This document shows, in pieces, positions 17,193-27,096 of a stretch of DNA of 64,000 bases (positions are counted from its first letter, which is position 1; each line of letters opens with the position of its first letter). The DNA is taken from contig NZ_CP063418.1 of assembly GCF_013184985.2 (NCBI RefSeq), forward strand, positions 2,170,001-2,234,000. Direction: 5' to 3'. A model generated the notes under the pieces. The model saw only the letters and a list, made by a program, of their open reading frames with translations. It was not told where the DNA came from and searched no databases. The DNA is from Actinomyces faecalis (GTDB lineage: Bacteria > Actinomycetota > Actinomycetes > Actinomycetales > Actinomycetaceae). The position numbers and the translations under genes were made by a program.

Positions 17193-19019
17193 ATGACCAC
17201 CGACCTCCACGAGGACCCCACGCAGGGTCACCCCTTCCCCCAGCTGCGCCGGCCCTCCTGGCACAGCCTCGACGGGCAGTGGGACTTTGCCTACGACGAC
17301 GCCCGCACCGGGGTCCGCCAGGGCTTTCCCGCTACCGGGGTCAAGGACCGTACGATCACGGTCCCCTTCCCTCCGGAGAGCTCCCTGTCCGGGATCGCAG
17401 ACACCTCCTACCACCCTGTTGTGTGGTACTCACGCGTCCTGGAGGCCTCTGAGCTGACCGGCCTGCGGGAGGAGGCGGGGGAGGCCGGGCGCGTGCTCCT
17501 GCACCTCGGCGCCGTCGACTACCGCGCCAGCGTGTGGGTCCAGGGCCAGCACGTGGGCGACCACGAGGGCGGGCACGTCCCCTTCACGCTCGACGTCACG
17601 GACGCCCTGCCTGCCGATGGCACGGCACTGGTCGTCGTACGCGCCGAGGACGAGCCCCTGGACGTGGGACAGCCGCGCGGCAAGCAGGAGTGGCAGGAAG
17701 AGCCTCACGGCATCTGGTACTCACGCACCACCGGTATCTGGCAGTCCGTGTGGCTGGAGGCCGTACCCGCCCTTCACCTCACGGAGATCGCCTGGACGCC
17801 GTCGAGGGCCTGCGACGCCGTCACGCTCGAGGTAGGCCTCAGCGCCATGGCTCCCGAGGGAGCCGTCCTGCGCGCCGAGCTGAGCCTGGACGGCCGGCCG
17901 CTCGCCGCCGCCACCACCCGGCTTCCCGCCACGAGCACGGCCCGCCTGAGCGTGGACCTGCGCGAGATGGTCCACGGCCAGCACTACGAGGAGCTGCTGT
18001 GGTCGCCTGAGCACCCCAGGCTGATCGACGCCGTCATCACGCTGGAGCCGGCAGGCTCGGCCGGAGCCGACCGCGTCGAGAGCTACCTGGGTCTGCGCAG
18101 CGTCGGGGTGGAGAAGGACCGCTTCCTGCTCAACGACCGCCCGTACTACGTGCGCGGCGTCCTGGAGCAGGGTTTCTGGCCGGACTCCCACCTGGCCGCC
18201 CCCAGCGACCAGGACCTGCGGGACGAGGTGGCGCTCATCAAGGAGCTCGGCTTTAACGCTGCCCGCATCCACCAGAAGGTGGAGTCCCCCCGATTCCTGT
18301 ACTGGGCCGACCGCCTGGGTCTGCTCATCTGGGGAGAGATTGCCGCTCCGTACGAGTTCACGGTCCAGTCCCTGCCGCGTCTGGTGTCCGAGTGGACGGC
18401 AGCCGTGCGCCGCGACCGGGCGCACCCGTGCATCGTCACCTGGGTGCCGGTCAACGAGTCCTGGGGCGTCCAGCACATCGGCAACCGGGCCGAGCAGCAG
18501 GCCTTCTCCCGCGCGATCAGCGACCTGACCCGAGCCCTCGACCCGTCGCGCCCGGTGGTCTCCAACGACGGCTGGGAGCACACGAGCTCGGACATCATCA
18601 CGATCCACGACTACGACGCGGACAACTCGGCCGTGCGCGAGCGCTACGCCAGCGCCCAGGCACTGGCCCAGGTCCTCCACGGCTTCGGCCCCTCGGGCCG
18701 CAAGACGATGGCCTCCGGTCACGCGGTGCCTGAGGAGGCGCCGGTCATGGTCAGCGAGTTCGGCGGCATCCGCTACGTCACGGACGACGGCGCTACCTCC
18801 TGGGGATACACGACAGCCTCCGACCCTGAGGACTTCGAGGCGCGGCTGGCCGAGGTCTTCGAGGCGCTGCACGCATCGCCGGTGCTCTGCGGATTCTGCT
18901 ACACCCAGATCACGGACACGATGCAGGAGGCCAACGGTCTGGCCGACGCCCAGCGCCGGCCGAAGATCCCGGCTGAGCGCATCCGAGAGATCGTGGTGGG
19001 CACGCACCCGACCGAGTAG
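17193..19019 (+). CDS. Glycoside hydrolase family 2 enzyme (beta-galactosidase/beta-glucuronidase class)
   Basis: Intracellular exo-glycosidase, ~608 residues, no signal peptide. A sugar-binding jelly roll (SLDGQWDFAYDD, DYRASVWVQGQHVGDHEGGHVPF), an Ig-like middle domain and a TIM barrel follow in GH2 order. The acid/base is Glu422 in PVNESWGVQ and the nucleophile Glu522 in MVSEFGGIRY. Start chosen at ATG 17193 (MTTDL) with GAGAGGA close upstream; an ATG at 17097 overlapping the LacI stop is possible but adds ~32 residues without family likeness. Third gene of a LacI-LacI-GH2 operon. Likely substrate is a beta-linked side-chain sugar of arabinogalactan, xyloglucan or a similar glycan; exact specificity unknown. 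Confidence 0.9.
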   Translation: MTTDLHEDPTQGHPFPQLRRPSWHSLDGQWDFAYDDARTGVRQGFPATGVKDRTITVPFPPESSLSGIADTSYHPVVWYSRVLEASELTGLREEAGEAGRVLLHLGAVDYRASVWVQGQHVGDHEGGHVPFTLDVTDALPADGTALVVVRAEDEPLDVGQPRGKQEWQEEPHGIWYSRTTGIWQSVWLEAVPALHLTEIAWTPSRACDAVTLEVGLSAMAPEGAVLRAELSLDGRPLAAATTRLPATSTARLSVDLREMVHGQHYEELLWSPEHPRLIDAVITLEPAGSAGADRVESYLGLRSVGVEKDRFLLNDRPYYVRGVLEQGFWPDSHLAAPSDQDLRDEVALIKELGFNAARIHQKVESPRFLYWADRLGLLIWGEIAAPYEFTVQSLPRLVSEWTAAVRRDRAHPCIVTWVPVNESWGVQHIGNRAEQQAFSRAISDLTRALDPSRPVVSNDGWEHTSSDIITIHDYDADNSAVRERYASAQALAQVLHGFGPSGRKTMASGHAVPEEAPVMVSEFGGIRYVTDDGATSWGYTTASDPEDFEARLAEVFEALHASPVLCGFCYTQITDTMQEANGLADAQRRPKIPAERIREIVVGTHPTE

Positions 19020-19050
19020 CCAGTCGGCTGGCCCAGCCACCGCCCTGGAC

Positions 19051-19120
19051 CGACCGCGAGAGCCACGGCCGACCACCGTACTAACGCGAGTACGGTGGTC
19101 GGCCGTGGCTCTCGCGGTCG
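19051..19120. terminator. Bidirectional terminator, 32-bp perfect stem
   Basis: Arms 19051-19082 and 19089-19120 are perfect reverse complements with a 6-nt loop AACGCG. It lies between the convergent GH2 and araA genes and can serve both. Confidence 0.9.
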
Positions 19121-19192
19121 CTGGAGGCGTGCGCAGTCCGTCGAGCGCGGCCCGGCCTGTCGGTCGTCGTACACGTGCCAGGAGCGCTGGCC

Positions 19193-20710
19193 TCAGGCCT
19201 GGTTCAGGCGGTAGTAGACCTGGTTGAGGCGCAGGTTCTGGGTGAAGCCGCGCGTCGTCGTCGACTCGTCGATGACGGCCAGCTCCATCTGCGCGATCTC
19301 AGCCAGGTCCTGCCAGGTCTCCAGCGTGGTGGCGGTGGACATGACCGTGTGGTGAGCAGCGCCGGACATCATCCAGCACTCGGTGGAGGTGTGGAAGTCA
19401 GGAGCCGGCTCCCACACAGCGCGCGCCACGGGCAGCTTGGGCAGTGGCTCGTCGGGGCCGACGACCTCCACGACGTTGGCAGTCAGGCGGAAGCGCTCGC
19501 GCATGTCCGACATGGCGACGACGACGCCCGGGCCACGGTCGGCGTCGAAGACCAGGCGCACCGGGTCCTCACGATCCCCGATACCCAGCGGGTGGATCTC
19601 CAGCCGCGGCTTCGACTCAGTCAGGGACGGGCAGACCTCAAGCATGTGGGCGCCGAGGATCTTCTCCTTGCCCTCACGCATCTCGTAGCAGTAGTCCTCC
19701 ATCAGGGAAGCACCACCGGGCAGGCCGTAGCCCATGACCTTGGCCGCACGGACGAGGATGGCGGTCTTCCAGTCACCCTCAGCACCGAAGCCGTAGCCAG
19801 CAGCCATGAGACGCTGGACGGCCAGGCCCGGGAGCTGGCGCAGACCGCCAAGGTCCTCGAAGTTGGTCGTGAAGGCTGTGGCGCCGTGCTCCTGGAGGAA
19901 ACGGCGCATACCAGCCTCGATCCGGGCGCCGTAGCGCAGGGACTCGTGGCGCTCCCCGCCAGGGAGCAGCTCGGGGACGATCTCGTAAGCCTCCTGGTAC
20001 TCGGCAATGAGCTCGTCGACCTCGGCCTCGCTCACGGCGTCGACGACGGCGACCAGGTCGTTGACGCCCCAGGTGTTGACCGAGACGCCCAGGCGCAGCT
20101 CCGCCTCTGTCTTGTCACCCTCGGTGACGGCGACGTTGCGCATGTTGTCACCAAAACGCACCAGGCGGGTGTGGTGCAGGGCGTCCCAGCCGGCGGCGGC
20201 ACGCACCCAGGTACCGATCTTGGCCTGGGTGGCGGGCTGGGTGGCGTGGCCGACGACGACCTTCCGGGGCTGGCCCAGGCGCGAGAGGATGTATCCGAAC
20301 TCGCGGTCGCCGTGAGCGGCCTGGTTGAGGTTCATGTAGTCCATGTCGATGGTGTCCCACGGCATGGCGGCGGAGTACTGGGTGTGCAGCTGCAGGAGCG
20401 GCTTGGACAGGGCGTCAATGCCGAGGATCCACATCTTGGCCGGGGAGAAGGTGTGCATCCACGCGATGACGCCGATGCAGGACTCGTCCGCGTTGGCCTC
20501 GAGCATGGCGGTACGGATCGAGTCACGGTCCTTGAGGACCGGCTTCCACACGATCTTGACCGGGATCGACTCCGCCTCATCCAGCCAGCCCGCGACCTGC
20601 TGGGACTGGTCAGCGACCTGGGCGAGGGTCTCCTCGCCGTACAGGTCCTGGGAGCCGGTCAGGAACCAGATCTCCTTGCCGGTAAAGGGGTTTGGCAGTG
20701 CTGTAGCCAT
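19193..20710 (-). CDS. araA: L-arabinose isomerase
   Basis: Converts L-arabinose to L-ribulose in the cytoplasm, Mn2+ dependent. 505 residues, full length for AraA, with the family N-terminus [19 protein letters not shown], the [12 protein letters not shown] motif, metal ligands in the EGAEGDWK-like [11 protein letters not shown] region and the C-terminal SEC-like HH/His region (GAAHHTVMS). It is a lone gene: araB and araD are not adjacent. A perfect GTGAACGTTCAC palindrome lies about 141 bp upstream, linking it to the chvE transporter and epimerase genes. The downstream side ends in the strong shared hairpin. Confidence 0.97.
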   Translation of the reverse strand: MATALPNPFTGKEIWFLTGSQDLYGEETLAQVADQSQQVAGWLDEAESIPVKIVWKPVLKDRDSIRTAMLEANADESCIGVIAWMHTFSPAKMWILGIDALSKPLLQLHTQYSAAMPWDTIDMDYMNLNQAAHGDREFGYILSRLGQPRKVVVGHATQPATQAKIGTWVRAAAGWDALHHTRLVRFGDNMRNVAVTEGDKTEAELRLGVSVNTWGVNDLVAVVDAVSEAEVDELIAEYQEAYEIVPELLPGGERHESLRYGARIEAGMRRFLQEHGATAFTTNFEDLGGLRQLPGLAVQRLMAAGYGFGAEGDWKTAILVRAAKVMGYGLPGGASLMEDYCYEMREGKEKILGAHMLEVCPSLTESKPRLEIHPLGIGDREDPVRLVFDADRGPGVVVAMSDMRERFRLTANVVEVVGPDEPLPKLPVARAVWEPAPDFHTSTECWMMSGAAHHTVMSTATTLETWQDLAEIAQMELAVIDESTTTRGFTQNLRLNQVYYRLNQA

Positions 20711-20850
20711 AGCGTCTCGCTCCTGGTAACTGGTAGTGGTGTGGGCCGGCTGGCGCCGGAGAGACGGTGCGTCGCAGAGGTTAATAAGGGCGCATCACTG
20801 GGCCTCACAAGGCGCTGCGGCAGGTCCAGGCAAGCCGGACGCTTCCAATT

Positions 20851-20862
20851 GTGAACGTTCAC
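20851..20862. promoter_or_regulatory. Operator-like perfect palindrome before araA
   Basis: GTGAACGTTCAC is a perfect 12-bp palindrome within AATTGTGAACGTTCACTTTC, in the gene-free interval 20711-20914. It is the best copy of the motif seen before chvE and the epimerase gene. Confidence 0.65.
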
Positions 20863-20914
20863 TTTCAGGGAGTCAAGGCGCCCGACTCGGCCACGGCCAG
20901 TCGGGCGCCCCACC

Positions 20915-21748
20915 TCACCCCTTGACGCTCCCCGCCGTCAGCCCCGTGACGATCCAGCGCTGGCAGAAGATGAAGAAGATAAACACCGGAATCAGCGCGA
21001 TCACCGTCATCGTCATGAACGAGGGCCAGTCGGTGGCAAACTGCCCGACGGCGTTGTAAACCTGAAGCACCATGGTGCGCTTGTGGGTGGAGGAGATGAA
21101 GACGTTGGGTGTCATGAAGTCATTCCATGTCCACATCGTCTGGAAGACGACGACGGTGGCCAGGATGGGACGAATCAGCGGCAGGATGATCCGCCAGTAG
21201 ATCTGGAATGGTCCTGCGCCGTCAATACGGGCGGCCTCCACCACCTCCCAGGGAAGCTTGCGCATGTACCCGATGATGAGGAAGTAGCAGAAGACCGCCC
21301 CTCCCAGGTAGATGAGGACCAGCCCGCTCAGGGTGTTGACCAGCCCCATCCTGGCCTCCATCCGGTACAGGGGGATCAGGGTCGCCTGGCCGGGGATGAC
21401 AAAGGCAATCATGAGAACCAGACCCACCACCGAGGTCAGACGGCTGCGACGCATGATGATCCCGTAGGCCGCCATCGAGCCGATCAATACCTGCAGGGCC
21501 ACACCCACCACCGTCACAAACAGGGTGTTCAGGAAAGAGCGCAGCACCGGGGTCTTGGCCAGCACGGTGGCATAGCTCTCCAGATTCAGCCTGGCAGGCA
21601 GCCCCAGCGGCGAGGCCGCCATCTCCGCGTTGGTCTTGAACGTATTGACCACGATGTAGTAAAGCGGCACCGCCATCATCACTGCCAGGGCGCCCATGAG
21701 GATGGTACGCACCCAGTACCAGAGCCGACGACGTACAGCAGGACTCAT
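20915..21748 (-). CDS. CUT1 sugar ABC transporter permease, MalG type (system 2)
   Basis: 277-residue permease with about six hydrophobic segments, the EAA loop VVEAARIDGAGPFQIYW near residue 185 and the usual C-terminal QRWIVTGLTAGSVKG. Its start overlaps the stop of the MalF-type gene by 4 nt (ATGA). Last gene of transporter operon 2. No ATPase gene is adjacent. Confidence 0.93.
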   Translation of the reverse strand: MSPAVRRRLWYWVRTILMGALAVMMAVPLYYIVVNTFKTNAEMAASPLGLPARLNLESYATVLAKTPVLRSFLNTLFVTVVGVALQVLIGSMAAYGIIMRRSRLTSVVGLVLMIAFVIPGQATLIPLYRMEARMGLVNTLSGLVLIYLGGAVFCYFLIIGYMRKLPWEVVEAARIDGAGPFQIYWRIILPLIRPILATVVVFQTMWTWNDFMTPNVFISSTHKRTMVLQVYNAVGQFATDWPSFMTMTVIALIPVFIFFIFCQRWIVTGLTAGSVKG

Positions 21749-22674
21749 TGCAGGCCCCTCTCAAGACGGTGGGAGATCGCCAGCTGCGCCAGCACGATCA
21801 GCGCCACGGCAAGGGTGAAGATGACGGCGAGCGTGGAGCCAATATCCACACGCCCCTGGGAGATGCCCTGCACGATGATCGACTGGGTGAGGGTATTAGT
21901 TGCGAAGCCCGGCCCTCCCTTGGTCAAGGTGAAGGGAAGGTCGTACACCTTGAGCCCAGAGGTCATCAGCAGGAAGGTTGACACCACCATCCCCGGCGCT
22001 AGCTGAGGCAGAGTGATGTGCCGCAGCTGCTGGAGCTGGTTGGCGCCGTCGATCTCGGCCTGCTCGTACAGGTCAGCGGGGACCGCCTGGAGGTAGGCCA
22101 GGTAGAGCGTGGCGTGCCATCCCACCGCGGCCCACACGGCCACGGCAATGACGCACGTTCTCGCCAACGTCGAGCTGCCGAGCCAGGCCACGGCCTGCGA
22201 GCCGAAGAGAGCATGCAGAACCCGGTTGGCCACCCCGGTCTCCAGCGGGGAGAGGATGTACTGCCATACCAGCCCGAGGACCGCCATTGAGGGGACGGAC
22301 AGGAAGAAGAACAGCGAGCGGACCACGCTCCGCCCGAGGAACCGTTTGTTGAGCACTACTGCCAGGGGCACCGCTAAGCAGGTGACCAGGACCGTGGTCG
22401 CCACGGCGAACAGGATCGTGAAGGCCAGCCCCTGCAGCAGCGAGGGATCGGACAGCACCTGGAGGTAGTTTCTGAGCCCTACGAACTCAGCCCGGCCGGA
22501 ATACCCCGAGAAGCTCGTGAGGCTGTAGTAGAAGGTGTGAGCCAGGGGTACCGCGAAGAGCACCACGAACACCGCCGCGATCGGCAGCAAGAAGGCATGG
22601 GAGGCGAGAGACTCCGAGCGGTCCCGGCGGCCGGGACCAGCCTCCGCGTCGCCGTCGTTCTTTCTCATGAGCAT
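21745..22674 (-). CDS. CUT1 sugar ABC transporter permease, MalF type (system 2)
   Basis: 309-residue MalF-type permease with first membrane helix FLLPIAAVFVVLFAVPLAH and EAA loop LYEQAEIDGANQLQQLR. Start placed at ATG 22674 (MLMRKND), which has AGGTGG 6 nt upstream; the frame is open 51 codons further but the extension is low-complexity Arg/Ser/Pro and overlaps the binding-protein gene. Lies 58 bp after the binding-protein gene. Confidence 0.9.
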   Translation of the reverse strand: MLMRKNDGDAEAGPGRRDRSESLASHAFLLPIAAVFVVLFAVPLAHTFYYSLTSFSGYSGRAEFVGLRNYLQVLSDPSLLQGLAFTILFAVATTVLVTCLAVPLAVVLNKRFLGRSVVRSLFFFLSVPSMAVLGLVWQYILSPLETGVANRVLHALFGSQAVAWLGSSTLARTCVIAVAVWAAVGWHATLYLAYLQAVPADLYEQAEIDGANQLQQLRHITLPQLAPGMVVSTFLLMTSGLKVYDLPFTLTKGGPGFATNTLTQSIIVQGISQGRVDIGSTLAVIFTLAVALIVLAQLAISHRLERGLQ

Positions 22675-22732
22675 GGGACGCCACCTGTGTAATCCACCTG
22701 ACTTACCACCGCCGTCAGGATCGACAGCCGCC

Positions 22733-24022
22733 TCACAGAGAGGCCAGCTTTCTGTCCAGGGCCTGGCCCACCTGCTCGGGGCTGACCTGCCCCTGCACCA
22801 GCTGCTGGAGCTGGGCCTGGGCCTCAATCTGTAGTGCGTCCGGCGCCTTGTCCCAGTAGCTCATTGGCAGGTAGTAGCGTGACTGGCGGACGTAGTCCTC
22901 GTAGAGTCCCTCATACTGCGGGACCACTTCGACGCTGTAGTCCGCAGTGTTGATCATGGCACCGAACTGCCTCGCCTGGAGCTCAAGCCCCTCCTGGGAA
23001 GCCAGGAAAGAGACGAACTTCAGCGCCGCCTCCTTCTTCGCTCCTTCCAGCCGGGACGCGACGGCGATGCCCGGGTCAGCAGCACCAGCCACGTAGGGCT
23101 GGCCATCAGCTAGGGCCGGGACCGGGGCCAGAGCCCAGTCAAGCCCGGCCTCGGTGAGCCTGGCGAAGTTCCATGGCCCGGTGACGAACATGGCGGTGTT
23201 CCCCGCCAGGAAGTCGTCACGTACCTGGTCTGCGGTCAGGGACACAGCCTCTGTTCCAACAATGCCCTCGGTATAGAGACGGGACCACTGGGTGACTGCG
23301 GGCGTCCACTCCTTGGCAAAGGTGGTCTCACCAATGAAGATCTGCCGCTCACCTTCACTCTGCCCCGCCTTCTCGTAGCGCGCGCCAAGGAAGGCGGCAA
23401 GGATCCCGGGGATCTCTGCCAGGCTCTCGCGGTAGGGGGTGATGCCCTTGTCCTTGAGTTCCTTGCACATGTCCAGGAAGTCGCCCCAGCTCTGGGGCAC
23501 GGAGCTGAAGCCGGCCTGCTCAAGCAGGCTCTTGTTGTAGACGACGCCGGCGGCCCAGGCCCCGAAGGAGGCACCGTAGAGCCCTGTCCCGGAGGAGTAC
23601 GCGTTCCTGTTCGCCTCGGCCAGCGCCTCTGCGAAAGGTTCGGCACTTAAGTCCGCCACCAGCTCCTCGCCGATGAGGTTGGCTCTGGTCTCGGGATTGA
23701 TACAGTGGATGTCAGGCTGCTGGCCCCCAGCAATCCGGGTTTGCAGGGTCTGGAAGTACTCGGCCACCGGCGGAGAGTAGGAAAAGTCGATCCGGATTCC
23801 TGGGTTGGCCTGCTCGAAGGCGTCGATGAGCGGACGAGAGGTCTCCTCATTCTGCCAGGACAGGTACGTCAGCGTCACCGCCCCAGAGGAGTCCTCGCCG
23901 GCGCCTGCACACGCGGCCAACGCGGCAGCCATGGCGCCGGCGCCAAGCCCCGCCAGAGCCTGACGGCGGGTCAGGGGCAGGCGGACGGTCTGCGCGAGAT
24001 GAGCGGGAAGACGGGTTGACAT
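22733..24022 (-). CDS. Extracellular solute-binding lipoprotein (CUT1 system 2)
   Basis: Family 1 sugar-binding lipoprotein, ~429 residues. N-terminus with twin Arg (TRRQALAGLGAG) and lipobox LAAC; the mature region begins VTLTYLSWQNEETSRPLIDAFEQ. Start ATG 24022 has AAAGGAG upstream; an earlier frame start is less well supported. It is divergent from a LacI gene, with an operator-like site TTTAACGATACA between them. The second GH51 gene beyond the LacI gene suggests arabinofuranosyl oligosaccharides as ligand. Confidence 0.92.
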   Translation of the reverse strand: MSTRLPAHLAQTVRLPLTRRQALAGLGAGAMAAALAACAGAGEDSSGAVTLTYLSWQNEETSRPLIDAFEQANPGIRIDFSYSPPVAEYFQTLQTRIAGGQQPDIHCINPETRANLIGEELVADLSAEPFAEALAEANRNAYSSGTGLYGASFGAWAAGVVYNKSLLEQAGFSSVPQSWGDFLDMCKELKDKGITPYRESLAEIPGILAAFLGARYEKAGQSEGERQIFIGETTFAKEWTPAVTQWSRLYTEGIVGTEAVSLTADQVRDDFLAGNTAMFVTGPWNFARLTEAGLDWALAPVPALADGQPYVAGAADPGIAVASRLEGAKKEAALKFVSFLASQEGLELQARQFGAMINTADYSVEVVPQYEGLYEDYVRQSRYYLPMSYWDKAPDALQIEAQAQLQQLVQGQVSPEQVGQALDRKLASL

Positions 24023-24070
24023 GGGTGCTCCTTTGCACGTCAACGGAGGAGAACACCTCCGACGATTCGA

Positions 24071-24082
24071 TTTAACGATACA
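24071..24082. promoter_or_regulatory. Operator-like site before transporter operon 2
   Basis: TTTAACGATACA matches 10 of 12 positions of the perfect palindrome TGTATCGATACA found before the second GH51 gene. It lies 49 bp upstream of the binding-protein start in the divergent interval 24023-24169. Confidence 0.5.
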
Positions 24083-24169
24083 TCGACAGTAGTACGCACC
24101 TTACTCCCCCGTCAAACAGCGTGCCGTCGACGCTATGGTGAGGGCTCAGGCACCAGGAAGGAGGCCCCA

Positions 24170-25183
24170 GTGACGACCCTGGCCGACGTCGCCCGCGAGG
24201 CCGGCGTGTCCGTCATGAGCGTCTCGAACGTGCTGCGCGGCAAGCCGACAGTCTCCGACTCTATCCGCGAGCGTGTTCTGGCCGCGGCGGACAAGCTCGA
24301 CTACCGGGTCAACATCGCCGCCAAGAGCCTGCGCTCGGGACGCACCGGAGTCATCGGCCTGGCCGTCCCCCGCCTGGAGATGCCTTTTCACGCCCAGTTC
24401 GCCGCCGAGGCCACCTCTGCCGCCGAGGCCCGCGGCGTGCAGGTGATGGTCCAGCAGACTCACTCCAGACCCGAGACCGAGCTTTCGCTGCTACGAGGAG
24501 CCGCCGCCTCCCTGGTGGACGGCACCATCTTGTGCACCGTCAGCTCCGATCCCGCAGACCTTGAGCCAGCGTCCAAGGGTCACGCCCTCATCCTCTTCGA
24601 TGAGCAGATTGAGAACACCACCCTCGACGTCATCTCCTGCCCCAACCACGAAGGTAGCCGGGACGCCGGACGGCACCTGATGAGTAAGGGCTGTCGCACG
24701 ATCGCCGCCGTCGGAACCTCACTCGCCACGGTAGGCCACTCCCCCATCCCGGGCGGTGGGATCGACCACCGGTGGGCTGGTATCAACGCGGCACTGGAGG
24801 ACTTCCCTGGCACCCGGCTCATTCCGGTGCCCTGCGCCTGGGACTCTGAGGCCGCCAGGCGCGCCCTCAGCGCAGTGCTGGCCACAGGGCCATCGATTGA
24901 CGGGGTTTTCGCCATGACCGATTCGATGGCCCTGGGAGCGCTACGAGCCCTGGCCGACCATGGTCTGCGCGTACCGCAGGACGTGCGGGTTATTGGCTTC
25001 GACGGGATCGCGGAGGGGGCCTGGTCCACGCCGTCGTTGTCCACCGTCAGCATCGGGATCCCACAGATCGCCCACACCGCGGTGGAGATGCTTCTCCACC
25101 GCATGGGTACCCCGCTAGACCAGGAGCCTGGGCACCGTTTCACCCCGTCCTACACGCTGATCGAGCGCGAGTCCTCGCGCTAG
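24170..25183 (+). CDS. LacI-family regulator of transporter 2 / second GH51
   Basis: 337 residues, GTG start with AAGGAGG upstream. HTH TLADVAREAGVSVMSVSNVL at the N-terminus, hinge NIAAKSLRSGRTGVIGLAV, effector domain with FAMTDSMALGAL and VIGFDGIAEGAWSTPSLSTV. It sits between the divergent binding-protein gene and the co-directional GH51 gene. Both flanking promoters carry TGTATCGATACA-like palindromes, so this protein is the natural candidate to bind them. Effector presumably arabinose or a short arabino-oligosaccharide (inference). Confidence 0.93.
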   Translation: MTTLADVAREAGVSVMSVSNVLRGKPTVSDSIRERVLAAADKLDYRVNIAAKSLRSGRTGVIGLAVPRLEMPFHAQFAAEATSAAEARGVQVMVQQTHSRPETELSLLRGAAASLVDGTILCTVSSDPADLEPASKGHALILFDEQIENTTLDVISCPNHEGSRDAGRHLMSKGCRTIAAVGTSLATVGHSPIPGGGIDHRWAGINAALEDFPGTRLIPVPCAWDSEAARRALSAVLATGPSIDGVFAMTDSMALGALRALADHGLRVPQDVRVIGFDGIAEGAWSTPSLSTVSIGIPQIAHTAVEMLLHRMGTPLDQEPGHRFTPSYTLIERESSR

Positions 25184-25331
25184 GACCGGCCCTTGTGCCG
25201 GCCGGTGTGCCAGCCCCCGCCCGGCACAACCCACATGGGGCAGGACTCTCGTGGGGCAGGTAGTCCAAGGCCCGGAACAGCCCACGCCCCCCTGCGCGGC
25301 AGGACGCCAGCGCTGTACGCACCTCACGTAA

Positions 25332-25343
25332 TGTATCGATACA
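25332..25343. promoter_or_regulatory. Operator-like perfect palindrome before second GH51
   Basis: TGTATCGATACA, a perfect 12-bp palindrome about 60 bp upstream of the GTG start of the GH51 gene, in the gene-free gap 25184-25402. Confidence 0.6.
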
Positions 25344-25402
25344 CTGAGGCTCGGGACGTGATTTCCCACGTGCCCCCACCGCGAAGGCAAAGGAGCTTCC
25401 TC

Positions 25403-26959
25403 GTGCGCACCACCGAGAGCGCCCCATCACCCCAGGCCCCACGCGCCGTCGTCAACCTCGACGTGCCCGGCCCCACCATCTCCCGTCACATCTATGGCCA
25501 CTTTGCCGAGCACCTAGGCCGGTGCATCTATGACGGGTTCTTCGTCGGCAAGGACTCCCAGATCCCCAACGTGGACGGCCTGCGCACCGACGTCATCGAT
25601 GCCCTCAAGGCGATCGACATTCCCAACCTGCGCTGGCCCGGCGGATGCTTCGCCGACGAGTACCACTGGCGCGACGGCATCGGCCCGGTTGATCAGCGTC
25701 CCACGATGGTCAACACCAACTGGGGAGACGTCGTCGAAGACAACTCCTTCGGCACCCACGAGTTCATGCACCTATGCGAACTGCTGGAGACCGAGCCCTA
25801 CATCACCGGCAACGTCGGCTCGGGCACGGTCCAGGAGATGAGCGAGTGGGTCGACTACCTCACGCGCGACGGCGACTCCCCCATGGCCCGCCTGCGCCGC
25901 GCCAACGGACGCGAGGAGCCCTGGAAGGTCCCCTTCTTCGGGATCGGCAACGAGAGCTGGGGCTGCGGCGGCAACATGACGCCACAGACCTACGCTGCCG
26001 AGGCCCGCCGCTACGCCACCTACGTGCGCAACCACGGCGGCAACAAGATCACGCGCGTCGCCTGCGGCCCCAACACCGACGACTACCAGTGGACTGACGT
26101 GCTCATGCGGGACCTGGTGGACTGCGCCACCTGCCCCAAGGCCGAGCCTGGCCCCTACCAGGCCATCAGCCTGCACCACTACACCTTCACCCACTCCTTC
26201 CAGGACAAGGGACAGGCCACGCGATTCTCCACCGCCGAGTGGTACAACACCTTCACCCACGCCTGGTGGATGGACGAGCTCCTCACCCACCACTCCACGA
26301 TCATGGACCGCTACGACCCCTACCGGAAGGTCGGCCTGGTCGTGGACGAGTGGGGCGCCTGGTGGGACGTCGAGCCAGGCACCAACCCGGCCTTCCTGTA
26401 CCAGCAGAACACGCTGCGCGATGCTCTCATCGCCTCGCTCACCTTCGACATCTTCCACCGTCACAGTGAACGCGTCATCATGGCCAACCTCGCCCAGACG
26501 GTCAACGTCTTGCAGTCCCCAGTCCTCACCGATCCCGAGACCGGGCAGATGATCCTGACGCCCACCTACTACGTGCTCCTGATGAACAAGGGGCACCATG
26601 ATGCCCGGCGTCTGGACCTGCACTGGGTTGACGAGCTGCCCACGCTTGACACCGGGGCTACCACTCCACTCCAGCTGGTCTCTGCCTCTGCCTCCGGCAA
26701 GGACGGGGCGGTGCTGACCTCGTTGAGCAACCTGGACGCGCGCGACTCCCACACTCTGCGCCTGGACCTGCGCGGGCAGGAAGTCACGGGATCCAGTGCT
26801 CAGATCCTCACCGCCCCCGAGCTTAACTCTCACAACACGGCCCAGGCGCCCGACGTCGTCGTTCCCGCCGCCTTCACGGATTACCAGCTGGCCGACAGCG
26901 TGCTGACAGTGACGCTGCCACGCGCATCTTTCGTCACGTTGAGCCTGACGTTGGGATGA
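25403..26959 (+). CDS. GH51 alpha-L-arabinofuranosidase (second copy)
   Basis: Second, divergent GH51 enzyme, 518 residues. The (beta/alpha)8 barrel has acid/base Glu184 in [11 protein letters not shown] and nucleophile Glu316 in [10 protein letters not shown]; the [11 protein letters not shown] form differs from the WCLGNEMDG form of the first copy, so the two belong to different GH51 subgroups and probably cut different linkages. No signal peptide, so it acts on imported oligosaccharides. Start at GTG 25403 because AAAGGAG lies ~7 nt upstream; the open frame runs 70 codons further back through the operator and is not coding there. Likely regulated by the LacI protein encoded just upstream. 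Confidence 0.94.
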   Translation: MRTTESAPSPQAPRAVVNLDVPGPTISRHIYGHFAEHLGRCIYDGFFVGKDSQIPNVDGLRTDVIDALKAIDIPNLRWPGGCFADEYHWRDGIGPVDQRPTMVNTNWGDVVEDNSFGTHEFMHLCELLETEPYITGNVGSGTVQEMSEWVDYLTRDGDSPMARLRRANGREEPWKVPFFGIGNESWGCGGNMTPQTYAAEARRYATYVRNHGGNKITRVACGPNTDDYQWTDVLMRDLVDCATCPKAEPGPYQAISLHHYTFTHSFQDKGQATRFSTAEWYNTFTHAWWMDELLTHHSTIMDRYDPYRKVGLVVDEWGAWWDVEPGTNPAFLYQQNTLRDALIASLTFDIFHRHSERVIMANLAQTVNVLQSPVLTDPETGQMILTPTYYVLLMNKGHHDARRLDLHWVDELPTLDTGATTPLQLVSASASGKDGAVLTSLSNLDARDSHTLRLDLRGQEVTGSSAQILTAPELNSHNTAQAPDVVVPAAFTDYQLADSVLTVTLPRASFVTLSLTLG

Positions 26960-26995
26960 TCTGGAGGCCGTAGACCGTAGTCATCCGGCGTATCG

Positions 26996-27047
26996 GGGGT
27001 TGCGCGGGCACCTCGGGCTTATATCGCCCGATGCGCCGCGCAACCCC
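26996..27047 (+). terminator. Two-tier terminator after second GH51
   Basis: Outer 12-bp stem (26996-27007 / 27036-27047) with an inner 6-bp TCGGGC/GCCCGA stem. It lies 36 bp past the GH51 stop. Confidence 0.75.
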
Positions 27048-27096
27048 GACGCCTTCCCTGTGGAGCGTGCCTGCACCGTCACCACAAGATCCTGAC

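Noticed and set aside
19175..20854. Plus-strand frame (~560 codons) opposite araA
   Set aside because: Antisense shadow of a complete L-arabinose isomerase.
25193..25402. Upstream extension of the second GH51 frame
   Set aside because: It runs through the operator palindrome and promoter region and has no GH51 likeness; a good ribosome site marks GTG 25403.
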